From Pomphorhynchus laevis (taxonomy: Eukaryota; Acanthocephala; Palaeacanthocephala; Echinorhynchida; Pomphorhynchidae), in NCBI GenBank assembly GCA_012934845.2, contig WNNJ02001757.1:101450-165449 (forward strand): a stretch of DNA of 64,000 nt, in the 5' to 3' direction. Both the position numbers and the translations under genes were made by a program. Below, piece after piece: positions 22,455 to 33,430 of the stretch. Position 1 is the first letter of the stretch. Each line of letters opens with the position of its first letter. The notes under the pieces were generated by a model that saw nothing but the letters and a program-made list of their open reading frames with translations, searched no databases and was not told where the DNA came from.

Positions 22455-23325
22455 CAGGTAGTTTTATTCTTAAAAGATCAATATTAATGATAAAGAAGGT
22501 ATATATCTAGATATAAACATTAAATTAACATCAATTAAAACCACTTTTAATTTTTATCGTAAATACGGCATATTTAAATTTACAAGAAACATATTTTTGC
22601 ATGAACATTCATGTATACCATACGGCACCAAAATTCGACAAAAAAGATGTACAGAATTAATTTAAGTCTTATAATTTTTTTCAATAAGTTATAGCACTTC
22701 TAGTCAAATATCTATATTCTTAAAAAACCAATATTAATGATAAAGAAGGTATATATCTAGATATGAACATTAAATTTACATTAACTAAAACTACTATTAA
22801 TATATATCGTAAATATGACATATTTAAATTTACAAGAAACATATTTTTGCATGAGCATTCATGCATACCATATAATATAAAATATAATACATTAAATAAT
22901 GAAATTTTAAGAATTGCAACAAAATGTAATGATATTGGCTTTCTTCAAAATCATTTAAATAATTTAATAGATACATATTTTAAACTAGGTTACTATAGAA
23001 ATAACATCAAGCAGAAAATATAACAAAATCAGAAGAAACACATTTTTGCATGAGCATTCATGCATACCATATAATATAAAATATAATACATTAAATAATG
23101 AAATTTTAAGAATTGCAACAAAATGTAATGATATTGGCTTTCTTTAAATTCTTAAAATTTAAGATATTTATATTTTTAATTTTTTTAAAGTACAAAATAC
23201 TTATCTTCAGTGGACCGAGAGTAAATTTTTGCATCTACATTCATGAATACCATATAACATAATGAAATATTAAAAAGTGCATAATATTTAACGATATTGA
23301 CTTTCATCAAAATCATTTAAATATA
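22455..23325 (+). mobile_element. Penelope-like RT end, partly repeated in tandem
   Basis: The open stretch at 22763-23023 reads K-F-T-R-N-I-F-L-H-E-H-S-C-I-P-Y, then later I-A-T-K-C-N-D-I-G-F-L, the C-terminal RT region of Penelope-like elements. Parts recur at 22455-22640, 23036-23145 and, more decayed, 23226-23325, so pieces were duplicated locally. Broken copy lying in an intron. Confidence 0.6.
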
Positions 23326-23479
23326 AATCATAAAAATAAAAATAAAATCAATTTTGAAATCCTAAAATATTTCAATCAACAAAATATTATATAAAATAGA
23401 TTTTAACACGCAAGCGGAAAAGTTTATAGATGAATAGTGGGTATTCTGTACATATATTACATATAATACATATACTCTG

Positions 23480-23640
23480 TATTATGATAAGATACACTAG
23501 TTAATCAAATTTTTCTGATCAAATATGCCATCAGCGTTAATTCGGTTCCGCTGCCGAATTAATTAGGTCTAGAAATAGGGATCAGACACCTGATAACAAA
23601 GCAGTTCATTTTGATTGCCTCTAATCTTTATTATGATAGT
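23480..23640 (+). repeat. Interspersed repeat family RA, copy 1
   Basis: Shares ATAAGATACT...ATAATCAAATTT, then GAAATAGGG...CCTGATA and CCTCTAATC..TTATTCTGAT-like sequence with copies at 39350, 45960 and 55610. No coding content. Family type unknown; it may be a short non-autonomous element. Confidence 0.55.
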
Positions 23641-23873
23641 TCGTCTAATATTTATTCAATTCTTAAAACGAATAATTTTTAAATTACAATTTTAAAAATT
23701 GTAAATTTTATGATACTTTTGTTTGATCAAGCTTTGAAAATATAAAGGTCCTTCGCTTACAATTAGTAAGCGATGGATTACCTTCGCATACTCATCTTCG
23801 CCTAAAGCGTTTTCTGAATTACTTTTTTTTCGTGATAAGAAACTATGCAGTAGTAAAAAAATACTTGAAAGTA

Positions 23874-23939
23874 GTTAAACAGTTTAACTAATTTTAAGTT
23901 AACATATTTACTTTATACTCTAGATAATATTTCTGTAAT
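23874..23939 (+). pseudogene. Decayed LRR-like exon with GC donor
   Basis: Sixty-six bases in the family frame read L-T-N-F-K-L-T-Y-L-L-Y-T-L-D-N-I-S-V, aligning with T-x-F-K...L...N-x-x of the intact exons. The acceptor AG is displaced by one base and the donor is GCAAGT. It is probably a dead member of the array. Confidence 0.5.
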
Positions 23940-24264
23940 GCAAGTAATTGTCAATTTTAAATAACCATCGTTTTTACCTCAATATTGTTTTACTTATTGT
24001 TTTTAATCACGAAGGCGTAATTGATATGTTTACTTAATTTACTTAAACATTTGTCAATTATAACAGTGCATTTTTATTTTTGAAAAAAAAGATTAAGAGA
24101 AATAAAATGTGTACGATTTTTTAATTTTTTTGTTTAAATTGTATTACTAAAATTTAATGCCATGCTTTTTTGAATTAGAAATTAATTTACCATTAATTTT
24201 CCATTTACCATGCTTTTCACTGTATTCTATTACATGTTTATAAAAGCGAATATTTTCCGATTAG

Positions 24265-24330
24265 GGCGTTCCGAGATACAACTGTTACATCAAACTCTTT
24301 TCTAAATATTTCCGGAAATGTAACTACTTT
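24265..24330 (+). CDS. LRR-like 66-nt exon 9
   Basis: Repeat A-F-R-D-T-T-V-T-S-N-S-F-L-N-I-S-G-N-V. Acceptor CCGATTAG, donor GTAAGT, phase 2, split Leu/Phe codon. The A-F start resembles the A-F of BspA-type repeats. Confidence 0.83.
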
Positions 24331-24539
24331 GTAAGTATCAATCAACTTAAATAATGTCTTTATATGCAAATTTGGTATATCATATTTTTTATAATATTTC
24401 ATAACATTTATAATATTAACATATAATATAATATAACATATATCTAACCTTCCAACCGTCTCTAAACTTCTTAAACCTTTTTGTGTTTAAACTGACTTAG
24501 TTCTTGCAGTGATAAGAAACTCTGCAATGTCATAATTTC

Positions 24540-25070
24540 CCTCGTCTTTTTTTCTACGTTTGACATTGTTGACCATTCCATTCTTCATCATCACCTTCAT
24601 CATCACTACGTATTTTATTCTGCTAATGTATCCTGATTATCTTCTTATCTCTCTGATCGATCTTTTCGTGTATATTCCAATGCGTCTTTCTCTACTCCTT
24701 CATCACTTTCCCGTGTGTTCCTCAAGGTTATGTGCTCGAACCAATTATTTTCTTTCTTCTACTTGGCGATATCTCCAGCATTACAAGTGACGCATTATGT
24801 AATACGCTGATAATATTATCATTTACTCTCATGATTCTGATCATCTTATCGATGATCTCTCAGCCTCTTCTGGGAATTGTCGTATCTTAATCTCCAAACA
24901 TATTTTCTCTCTTCCTTTATCTTTTAACCATTCCGGGTCTAAAATCTTATGGGTTATCCCTTCTTTCCTACTCAGCTCTCCTCCCTCGATATTTCTTAAT
25001 TCGACCGTTCTTCTTATTGTCGATCACATAACTCATATATGTGCCAAAATTGTTGTATCATATTTTTATT
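24540..25070 (+). mobile_element. LINE reverse transcriptase fragment (CR1/L2-like)
   Basis: In shifting frames: F-D-I-V-D-H-S-I-L, S-Y-L-S-D-R-S-F-R-V, then V-P-Q-G-Y-V-L-E-P-I-I-F, where the family has G-V-P-Q-G-S-V-L-G-P-L-L-F, and a decayed Y-A-D-D region. It sits in the intron between two LRR exons on the same strand. Dead copy. Confidence 0.65.
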
Positions 25071-25315
25071 AAATATATTTATTTCTATAACCTTTAGTGG
25101 TATTCTATTGAGAGTTTTCTGTTTTACTTAAATTCCCCTGTTTATTTAAATCATTTCATATAAATAAAAATTATAATATAATTTTTTAAATAATAAATTC
25201 TGGCATAAATGCAAAATATTCTGGTATAAATTCTGTTAATTATTAAATGCACAATGCTTATGAGAAATATTTTAATTCACAACATATTCTCTTGGATTGT
25301 TTACTTTCTATTTAG

Positions 25316-25381
25316 AGCGTTTAACAATGCCATTTTTAAATCAAATTCTTTTCTATATATTTCTGGAAATAATAATTCGCT
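25316..25381 (+). CDS. LRR-like 66-nt exon 10
   Basis: Repeat A-F-N-N-A-I-F-K-S-N-S-F-L-Y-I-S-G-N-N. Acceptor TATTTAG, donor GTAAGT, phase 2, split Leu codon. Confidence 0.83.
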
Positions 25382-26345
25382 GTAAGTACTCGCTGATGTT
25401 TATGTTGAAACCAAAATTCTTCTTTCTTCTTTAATATGTTTTCCTATCAAATTAATTATGTATTTATTTATATTATACAATTTATATTGTTGTCTTAAAA
25501 CATGTTTTCTTATGTAATTCGATCGTTCGAACTAATGCTCTACTAATTATATCGGTCTTCTAGACAAATAATAAGTCTCTTTGTGGACTTTAGGCAATAG
25601 CTAAAAACGACCAACATCTAGATTATCAAATACTAGAGTAGATTTCATTACTGAAGCAACAAGACAACCAGAAACAACGAATTACCATATAATTACTAAA
25701 TCAAAGGTAGAAAGCCTATAATATATCGTTGACAACTATATAAGATCTCTTCTAGTTACTGCTTAAAGTTACAAAGAAACTTGCCCTTTGCTTGGAAGAC
25801 CGATAGTTAGTACATGTAAAACATCTACGGAGAAGATATACCCACAGTAAACCCAAATCAATACTACAAAATGTTAATTTATAAAAAGTTGAAGTTGATT
25901 AATGGCAATATGCAAAAGGAAACTATAATCACCACACGATATGCCCAGTTATTAAATACATAACAGTATGTGAATAGGGTTGTCAATTTAAAATAAGGAA
26001 AAATAATCGACCAGCAGACAAACACAACCGTGATGATCACGATGCTGCGGTTTAACAATATCCAGATAATATAATTCAAGTCTAAATTCTTATCTACTAA
26101 ACATCGTAAAATTACAAAGTTTACATTACAAAGTTTATAAAATAACGAGACTACGTTTTATTCCCAAATTTGCGATGAATTTGTGCATTAATCATAACTA
26201 AAGAAGGCTTATTTAAGAATTGAAACGTCTTTGAAATACATTTTGAACTTCCTTATATTTCTCTGGCTATATATATCAAAAAAGGTATATAAAATTAAAC
26301 CAAACTTTCTTTCGCAATTATTTTAAAAACGTTTTCGGGTTACCA
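25382..26345. other. Intronic stretch without recognised element
   Basis: Moderately AT-rich. Around 25560-25860 the composition is more balanced but no frame holds. No known element recognised. Confidence 0.35.
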
Positions 26346-26386
26346 CTTCGTCTATAGCACAATACAATATTGTGCTATAGACGAAG
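26346..26386. repeat. Perfect 19-bp palindrome
   Basis: CTTCGTCTATAGCACAATA, three bases, then its exact complement. It lies about 70 bases left of the foldback block and could be part of the same element or a snap-back replication scar. Confidence 0.8.
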
Positions 26387-26456
26387 GTTTGAACAACAAA
26401 TAGGGTTATTTGTGGTTCAAATAAACCTATTGATACTTTCAACATATATATAGATA

Positions 26457-27230
26457 TATAACTGAACTTCGATCATCAGTTCCATCAGTCGGATGAAGCT
26501 CGAGACGCTCGTAACTACCCAGCAGTCATCGTCAGTCGGATGAAGTGGTTAGGGTGCGTTTCAACTGCTTTTGTAATAACTGTAATTTATGCACCTAAGC
26601 TTCGTCTAGCATCGACAGGAATTGCTGGTGTCTTTACAGTCATCACAAAAGCAGTCGAAACACTTTATCCGACTGACGATGACTGCTGGGTAGTTAGGAG
26701 CGTCTCGGAGTGATATATGAGACTGATAGAGCTGATGATCGAAGTCCAGTTATTTAGCAGCACATATGGATTTAAAATCAATCGTAGCCAGTTTTGGCTC
26801 CTGGACCACAGTTTCAAGCGATTTTTCGCACTACCAATTTATAAAAAACGTATTCCTTTCGGAATCCTGTGAGAAATTCAGTGCCCTCGTAACCAACGGA
26901 TACGCATTTGTGCATATAAAGAATAACTAGAAGGTCCACACACGCAACAAGCCAGTAAAAACGCTTTCTGCATCTGAGCTTCGTCTAGCATCGTGATAAA
27001 TTGCTGGTGCCTTCACAGTTATCACAAAAGCAGTCGAAACGCACCCTAACCACTTCATCCAACTGACGATGACTGCTGGGTAGTTAGAAGCGTCTCGGAG
27101 TGATACATTAGACTGAGGGAGCTGATGATCGAAGTCCAGTTATTTAGCAGCGCATATGGATTTAAAATAAATCGTAGCCAGTTTTGGCTACTGGACCACA
27201 GTTTCAAGCGATTTTTCGCACTACCAATTT
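26457..27230. mobile_element. Foldback element with inverted and direct repeats
   Basis: A left arm at 26457-26580 pairs with right arms at 26639-26753 and again at 27018-27143. The right half with its unique tail is present twice in direct order (about 26590-26844 and 26968-27226). No protein is encoded. It looks like a non-autonomous foldback DNA transposon, with one half duplicated; that class is an inference from structure only. Confidence 0.65.
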
Positions 27231-27913
27231 ATATATATATCTTTTTTGATCGTGGCTAAACCGCGCTTTGGGCTCATTTTAAGACTCAACTAATATTTGC
27301 AGGAAATGTTGGAACCAGATATAAAGCAATGTATATTATTTATTTTGCAAACGTTTCGGTAACTTACTGGTTCCTTCGCTAGTGCTGCAGTACAATCTAC
27401 TAGGTTACAATATTTACCTGAATATATATACATATTCAGGTAAATATATACAAATATATAATTTGTTAAACCTGGCCTGAGAAAACCAACGGTGTACCGT
27501 GACATTAATAATCATCCATAGGCACATTAACACAAGCTTAAGCAATGTTTAAAGCTCGAAAAACAGAACTACCCTTAATCTGAATCATCGGAGGGAATTT
27601 AGCATAAGCTCTGTGCATGGCAGTGCGTATTGCAGTTTAACCATGCATCAGGCACTAAATTCTTTTTTAATAGAAATGCTATTTTACAGGGACACTTTAA
27701 AGTGTACAAATATATGTAATATAATTTGTCGTTACACCTGCCCTGGGACACTCAATGGTTTACTCGTAAATAAATCACTATATTTTCCTCATAAAGAGGC
27801 ATAAACACTAGGCAGCATTCTATATATCCTCATCAGATCAAGAAATAGAACCGAATTATTCTCGCAATATTCAAAGTCGCTACGTATGCCCGGTCATCCT
27901 ATGTGTGACGACA

Positions 27914-27970
27914 AACTTCAATAGCGGTATACGCGTTTCGCTCTAACGGAGCTCATCAGTACTGTGAGTT
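27914..27970 (-). ncRNA. Hammerhead ribozyme, type I-like, copy 1
   Basis: On the - strand: AACT...GTA, core CTGATGA, stem II GCTC-CGTTA-GAGC, core GAAA, a very short stem III closing on CGCGTA, then TAC...AGTT. Stem I forms from GTA/TAC and AACT/AGTT with an internal loop between. The predicted cut is after the GTA at the end of stem III. The tiny stem III is the form known from hammerheads of Penelope-like elements. Confidence 0.75.
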
Positions 27971-28375
27971 CTATAATCATCTATAGGCACCTTAACACAC
28001 GCTTAAACAGTGTTTAAAGCTCGAAAAACAGAACTACCCTTAATCTTAATCATCGAAGGGAATTTAGCATAAGCTCTGTGCATGGCAGTGACTATTACAG
28101 TTTAACCATGCATCAGGCACTAAATTCTTTTTAATATAAATGCTGTTTTACAGGGACACTTTCAAGTGTACAAATATGTAATATAATTTGTTGCTACACC
28201 TGCCCTGGGACACTCAATGGTTTACTCGTAAATAAATCACTATATTTTCCTCATAAAGAGGCATAAACACTAGGCAGCATTCTATATATCCTCATCAGAT
28301 CAAGAAATAGAACCGAATTATTCTCGCAATATTCAAAGTCGCTACGTATGCCCGGTCATCCTATGTGTGACGACA

Positions 28376-28432
28376 AACTTCAATAGCGGTATACGCGTTT
28401 CGCTCTAACGGAGCTCATCAGTACTGTGAGTT
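28376..28432 (-). ncRNA. Hammerhead ribozyme, type I-like, copy 2
   Basis: Identical to the motif at 27914, one 462-bp unit further on. Two ribozymes in head-to-tail order would release unit-length RNA from a longer transcript of the - strand. Confidence 0.75.
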
Positions 28433-29077
28433 CTATAATCATCTATAGGCACCTTAACACACGCTTAAACAGTGTTTAAAGCTCGAAAAACAGAACTACC
28501 CTTAATCTTAATCATCGAAGGGAATTTAGCATAAGCTCTGTGCATGGCAGTGACTATTACAGTTTAACCATGCATCAGGCACTAAATTCTTTTTAATATA
28601 AATGCTGTTTTACAGGGACACTTTCAAGTGTACAAATATGTAATATAATTTGTTGCTACACCTGCCCTGGGACACTCAATGGTTTACTCGTAAATAAATC
28701 ACTATATTTTCCTCATAAAGAGGCATAAACACTAGGCAGCATTCTATATATCCTCATCAGATCAAGAAATAGAACCGAATTATTCTCGCAATTGTTCTTC
28801 AATTATATATAGAATAATATTTAATTATATATAATTATATGTATTGAATGCGAGGGCGGAATTCACAGCTTATTTGGTTTGATGTACCGAACATAATATC
28901 TACACAAGCACAAATGCTTTACAAAATAATTTTCTACAATGACATATTTTACAACTTAAGATTTGACAAATTAATATTATTTTAATATTGTAAAGTTTAA
29001 ATAAACAATTTGTTTACGTTTTCTAAGTATGTTTAACAAACTATTTTTGGTTTTTCATCTGTCATTTTTACGCTTAG

Positions 29078-29143
29078 AAAATTCAAAAATACAACCTTTG
29101 AATCAAACTCTTCACGATTTATTTATGGTAACGTCTTTCAAAT
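29078..29143 (+). CDS. LRR-like 66-nt exon 11
   Basis: Repeat K-F-K-N-T-T-F-E-S-N-S-S-R-F-I-Y-G-N-V. Acceptor CGCTTAG, donor GTAAGT, phase 2. The 3.7-kb intron before it holds the foldback element and the ribozyme repeats. Confidence 0.83.
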
Positions 29144-29660
29144 GTAAGTAGCAATAAATTTTAAATTAAGCATTTATTTTTCTGTATGCTAAATTCATAA
29201 ACATGACGAAGGTTTATTTTGTTTCGGACTGGACTTAAGAATATATAAAAATCTAAATTTTTGAATAAAACTACAATGACGCTCTATTAATCAGAAAGAA
29301 TTAATTATGTCTCTCTAAATTTTAATTATAATCGTTGCGGCTATAAGCCTTCCTCAGTTATTCCTGTCAACATATAACAATTAAAAACGTAAAAATACGT
29401 GCAGGCAATAAAATGCATTAAATTGGCAATTAGAAAAATTAAAAACTGATATTTTGTGTGATTTGAGCGCTATCTTATAGATATAGAAAACTAAAATGCA
29501 TGAATCTGTGGAAAATGTAATGTTTTAATCCCTTGTTATTATATCGTGCAACAATTACTGCAGATGGTTTGCTGATACATCAAAGAGATTTGGCTAATAT
29601 AATATTAACTATCAATATTCTTCATCATTGTTTAATAGAAGATGATATATACATCTGGCA

Positions 29661-29843
29661 TTAACTGACCAATCCAGTACTTTTCTTGCTATGATCTATG
29701 AATGAAAACCCTTCCTCAATAATAGTATATAATATATCATCTTTATATGATGGATTATTCACAGCATGTACAACCACTCCATTCGCCGTAGTGGTCGAAA
29801 CCGAAAAGGAAGGCCTTTCACGCTTGTTGTAGGTTTTACACAT
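29661..29843 (-). CDS. Unidentified 60-codon frame with tyrosine motifs
   Basis: The frame ends N-N-P-S-Y-K-D-D-I-L-Y-T-I-I-E-E-G-F-S-F. Composition is coding-like and includes N-P-x-Y and I-x-Y-x-x-I patterns seen in receptor tails, but no membrane segment or splice link was found. It may also belong to an unrecognised mobile element. Confidence 0.18.
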   Translation of the reverse strand: MCKTYNKRERPSFSVSTTTANGVVVHAVNNPSYKDDILYTIIEEGFSFIDHSKKSTGLVS

Positions 29844-30179
29844 AGCGAAGTATATTTATATTAGCATTGTCGCAATTAGTCATTACAACATACAGTTGCA
29901 GTCCAGTTATAGAGATTCTAAACTTGTTTGTTTTCGTCATAGCTTCACAAGACATGTATCTAGACTTCAACAGACAAAGTGTATTTACATTTATAAAGTC
30001 GTTATCACGTAAGTTGTGCAATAATGTTCAGGAAAACGTACGTGCCGTAATTTCTGCAATAATGTTCAGGAAAACGTACGTGCAACCTCCCCGAACATAC
30101 TATAAAGTCAAAAAGAAATATATAGTTACATGCATATGAATCCAAACTATAAGTCTAATGCTTTGAATTTTTCTTTTTG

Positions 30180-31620
30180 CATAGGAAAGCAATAATTAAT
30201 CTATCCAAAAATGACGACAGTGTAATTAGAGATGTGGATGAAGGAGGAAGAGTAGTTGTATGGGATAAGTTGGTAGTAAATACAAAAACACAGGAATTGG
30301 ATTCCTGAACAATAATGTATTCTTTGCTAGGTCATCTCCAAACCACAATTCAATAGATTTATTTACATTTGCCACTACATCAATATTTTCTTTAAATGTA
30401 ATTTTAGCAAAGAGCTGTTCAATTCCTTTAGTCCTTCAGCAATATAATTCTTTCTGTTCCAGATAACATTTTACCGCCCTGGTCTATTGGCAAAATGACT
30501 TTCATTGTGTTTTAAATCATGTAGTTCTCTTAATTTAGATTTGCCCATATTATTCTGGTTGCAACGATTGGGTGGCATTTAAACATATTTTTGTATAGTT
30601 TCAAATTATAAAATTCTATATTTCAAGTTTACGTAGTCGATGGTAATCCTATTGGCCCAACCTTTGCTGGATTGTTCGTAGCTGGGACTGAAAAAGATTT
30701 CGTGTACAAGCAGCAACTCAAACTATATTTATGGCTACGTAATTTTGATGATGTTTTATTGGTGTGAGACCATGGTCGAAACAAATTTGAGAATTTTGTT
30801 ATCAAGTTAAACGAGTGTTCTGAACTGGACTTTGAAATGTCTGAACGTGTGAATCAGACTGTGATATTTCTAGACGTTGAGCTCAGAGAAAGTGATGGAC
30901 AATGGCAGACCACTCTTCATAGGAAGTTTGAAGGAACAAGTAACTTATTACAAGTAGCTCACACCCACCCAAGATAAAAAACTTCTGTTTCTGAATGAAA
31001 CAATCAGACTCAAGAAAATTTGTTCTACCGAAATTGATTTCATTCGACAATTATATTTGCTAAGGATCGAATTCTTGGGTAGGGGATATACGCCTAGACA
31101 AATCGATAGGCAATTTGATAAAGTAAATAAAATGATACGTGCTGAACTTTTACTCAAAATGCTACCTTCAGATAAACAAATGAGCAAATTACCTTTGTAC
31201 GCAACCTATTAAATCGAATTACCCTCAATTCAATAGAGATTTGATTTCCGTACTACAATCCGTGAATATTCCCATGACAAGAAAATATGAATAAGTAATA
31301 ATTAGTTTCAAAAACAGTAATACACCCAGGATAATTCTTTCAGTAAGTAAAGAGAGCCCAGAGTCATCAACCGGTTTCGGAAATTTATGTGGTGATTGGA
31401 GATGTTTGTGCTGTGTGGACATGTGCTGCTCTTCTCATTTTTCAAGTTCCATAGCACACCTGAGATATCGGGTTAAGGAAGATAATATTTGTAAGAGTGG
31501 ACGTGTAGTGTACCTGAGTACATGTAGCTTCTGCTCATCAAGTCAATAATAGACGAGCGAATATTAAAATTTTAACGAAAAGGTCGTGATGGAGAAGCGA
31601 ATCACATGATTGAACATCTA
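30180..31620 (+). mobile_element. Penelope-like element with C-terminal GIY-YIG
   Basis: Broken copy. Parts in order: the RT N-terminal block (S-K-N-D-D-S-V-I-R-D-V-D-E-G-G), an inverted piece of related sequence at about 30305-30585, RT block G-N-P-I-G-P-T-F-A...F-D-D-V-L-L, F-L-D-V-E-L, then C-x-x-R-C-L-C-C and V-V-Y-L-S-T-C-S-F-C, the GIY-YIG start with its Cys pairs. The order RT then GIY-YIG is the usual Penelope order, opposite to the element at 42.2 kb. It interrupts the LRR-exon region. Confidence 0.65.
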
Positions 31621-31747
31621 GATCATAAAATGAAATATATACTCTTAGAATCAGTCATACTGAACACTGCTGATCGTAAATATCGCGAGCAATATTGAAT
31701 AGCGCAGTTGATAACGGATTGCAGATATCATCGATGATCATGGATGT

Positions 31748-32105
31748 CAATGATTCTTTTGCAGGTTTACCTACAGAAACCTTGTTACGACTTTTACTTC
31801 CTCTAAGCGCTCACGCGTGGGCAGCTTCTAGTAGATCAACAAGATAGTTAGTCCAGTAACACCTATTCACAGACCTCACTAAATCATTCAATCGATATTA
31901 TTGACGGGCGGTGTGTACAAAGGGCATGGACTAAACAAATCGAGATAATGACTCGCGCTTACTAAAAATTCCTAGTTCAATAAGAATAATTTCAATCTCT
32001 GATTCCAGTTACGAAGGATATCTAAGATTTTGTATATCTACCAACATGCGTGGTCGCGGGCGCGCAGACTCGAATATCTGAAGGCATCACGGACTTGCTC
32101 TACTT
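31748..32105 (-). pseudogene. 18S rRNA 3'-end relic
   Basis: The complement of the 3' end of small-subunit rRNA: the run GACGGGCGGTGTGTACAA, CCTTGTTACGACTTTTACTT and GACCTCACTAAATCATTCAA are readable, together with the very end next to the ITS (AATGATTC.TTTGCAGG). Universally conserved bases are changed, for example GTAGGTAAACC for GTAGGTGAACC, mostly G/C to A/T. Only about 360 bases are present and no ITS or 28S follows, so this is a decayed dispersed copy and not a working rDNA unit. Confidence 0.85.
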
Positions 32106-32179
32106 CGTGTAGAGCAATAACATCAAACAAATATCAATAATATAATAAAAATAATATTATAAACAATAATATCAAATAA

Positions 32180-32760
32180 TATTATAATAAAATATCATAA
32201 TGGCAAATGCTTTCTCAGTTGTCCGTTTGGCGATGATCACAAAATTTCACTTCTAGCACTGCAATACGAATGCCCATGTGTGTGCCTACTAATCATGACC
32301 TTTGCTTTCCGAAACCAACAAAACGGAGCCAAGGCCTTATTCTGTCATCGATTCTTTGGTGCCTGCAAAACCGACTGACTATAAACTATTTTCCACAGAA
32401 TCATCTTATCTTTCATAAATCATTATTTAATAATATGACAGATATATTAAAGAGACTTCGCTCGCATTAGCTATTTGCTGATGGTCCGGTTTGGCAAAGC
32501 ATGTGGAGCCAATTAGTCTTGCAATACTAATTAGGCTTGGAATCAACGTTTTGAATAATCGGTGCCAGGTACCTTCCACTGCTGGATGCAGAAGAAGACC
32601 GGCATACGACACGAGGCAAGCCAAAACATACTTAGAGTTAGAACAATGTATAGCAATCTAATCGTTTTGTCGATTCTTTCGTGGATGCCATAACTAACTA
32701 TAAACTACTTCTACAGAATCTTCTCATCTCTCATAAAACAATTTATTTTTATCACATAAA
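32180..32760. repeat. Diverged direct repeat block
   Basis: CGATTCTTTGGTGCCTGCA...CTATAAACTATTTTCCACAGAATCATCT at 32340-32425 recurs as a weaker copy at 32671-32740. Between them, 32563-32605 matches the end of the 141-bp repeat at 20.6 kb. This is probably a mixture of non-autonomous elements. No gene. Confidence 0.45.
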
Positions 32761-32962
32761 AAATTAAATATCGTAAGATCGAGCTTAATAAATCGTATTT
32801 TAAAATAATTGTATTTTTATTTTGTAATACGAAAAAGTTTCACAATCCCTTTATGTTTCGATAGAGTACATATTTCATATCGTTCAAATTGTGGTTTTGT
32901 AAATGACTTAATTAAATTGATAAAAATATGAATTGTTTTTAAGCTACTTTTTCTATATTTAG

Positions 32963-33031
32963 GGAGTTTGATATTACCGTATTTTATTGTCCACTTGTTA
33001 GACAAAACAATTTCGTTAGCCTGCACACGCT
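32963..33031 (+). CDS. LRR-like 69-nt exon
   Basis: Acceptor CTATATTTAG and donor GTAAGC enclose one base, 22 codons and two bases: E-F-D-I-T-V-F-Y-C-P-L-V-R-Q-N-N-F-V. The F-x-x-T-x-F start matches the array and the phase is the same, but the core is one residue longer. The split codon with the next candidate exon is Leu. Confidence 0.6.
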
Positions 33032-33137
33032 GTAAGCACGTCAATATGTTTATTAGTTTTTTATTTTCAGCTTACAAATATGATTTTTTTGATAGTCTGA
33101 TTCAAATTCGATCTATTTTGTTAATTCGCGATATTAG

Positions 33138-33180
33138 ATTTCACACGACATTGTCGAATATATTTTTAGATTTATCATAA
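33138..33180 (+). CDS. Candidate terminal LRR exon
   Basis: After GATATTAG, in the family phase, the frame reads F-H-T-T-L-S-N-I-F-L-D-L-S and stops. It resembles the middle of the repeat (S-N-F-F-L-D-I-S in the exon at 16333). A 106-base intron would separate it from the 69-nt exon. No clear poly(A) signal is nearby. It may instead be a decayed repeat. Confidence 0.35.
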
Positions 33181-33329
33181 TTTCTCTTTTGAAAACCAAT
33201 GCATTTCAACGGACTCTATATTATGATTTAAAGACGCGTCGATAGTATCCCTAAAGTTCATAGTTACTACTTTAAGCTAGTAACTACTTTAATATATTGA
33301 GAATATGATTCTATCTTTATACCTTTTAT

Positions 33330-33430
33330 CATTTTTATAGAACAGTGACTTGTAATAATTGCTTCTAAAATTAAATTACTGCATAAAATTAAAGACAAAG
33401 TTTTTACTAGCTTTATCAATAGATAGATTT
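33330..33430 (-). mobile_element. Penelope-like scrap
   Basis: Matches 42600-42775 in two pieces (AGAACAGTGACTTGTAATAA and AGACAAAGTT.TTACTAGCTT). Broken remnant of the same family. Confidence 0.5.

Larger units (their letters stand above)
27507..28793. repeat. 462-bp tandem repeat, about 2.8 units
   Basis: Unit boundaries at 27969 and 28431 (each starting TTCTATAATCATCTATAGG). The first unit is diverged and cut at its left end; the last two are almost identical. The third is cut at 28793. Complete joins carry a hammerhead ribozyme on the - strand. Such units occur as satellite-like repeats and as the terminal repeats of Penelope-like elements. Confidence 0.85.

Noticed and set aside
29943-30008. 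A 66-base interval between CATAG and GTAAGT
   Set aside because: Length and phase fit the exon family but the peptide (F-T-R-H-V-S-R-L-Q) has none of the conserved residues; a chance match of common splice signals.
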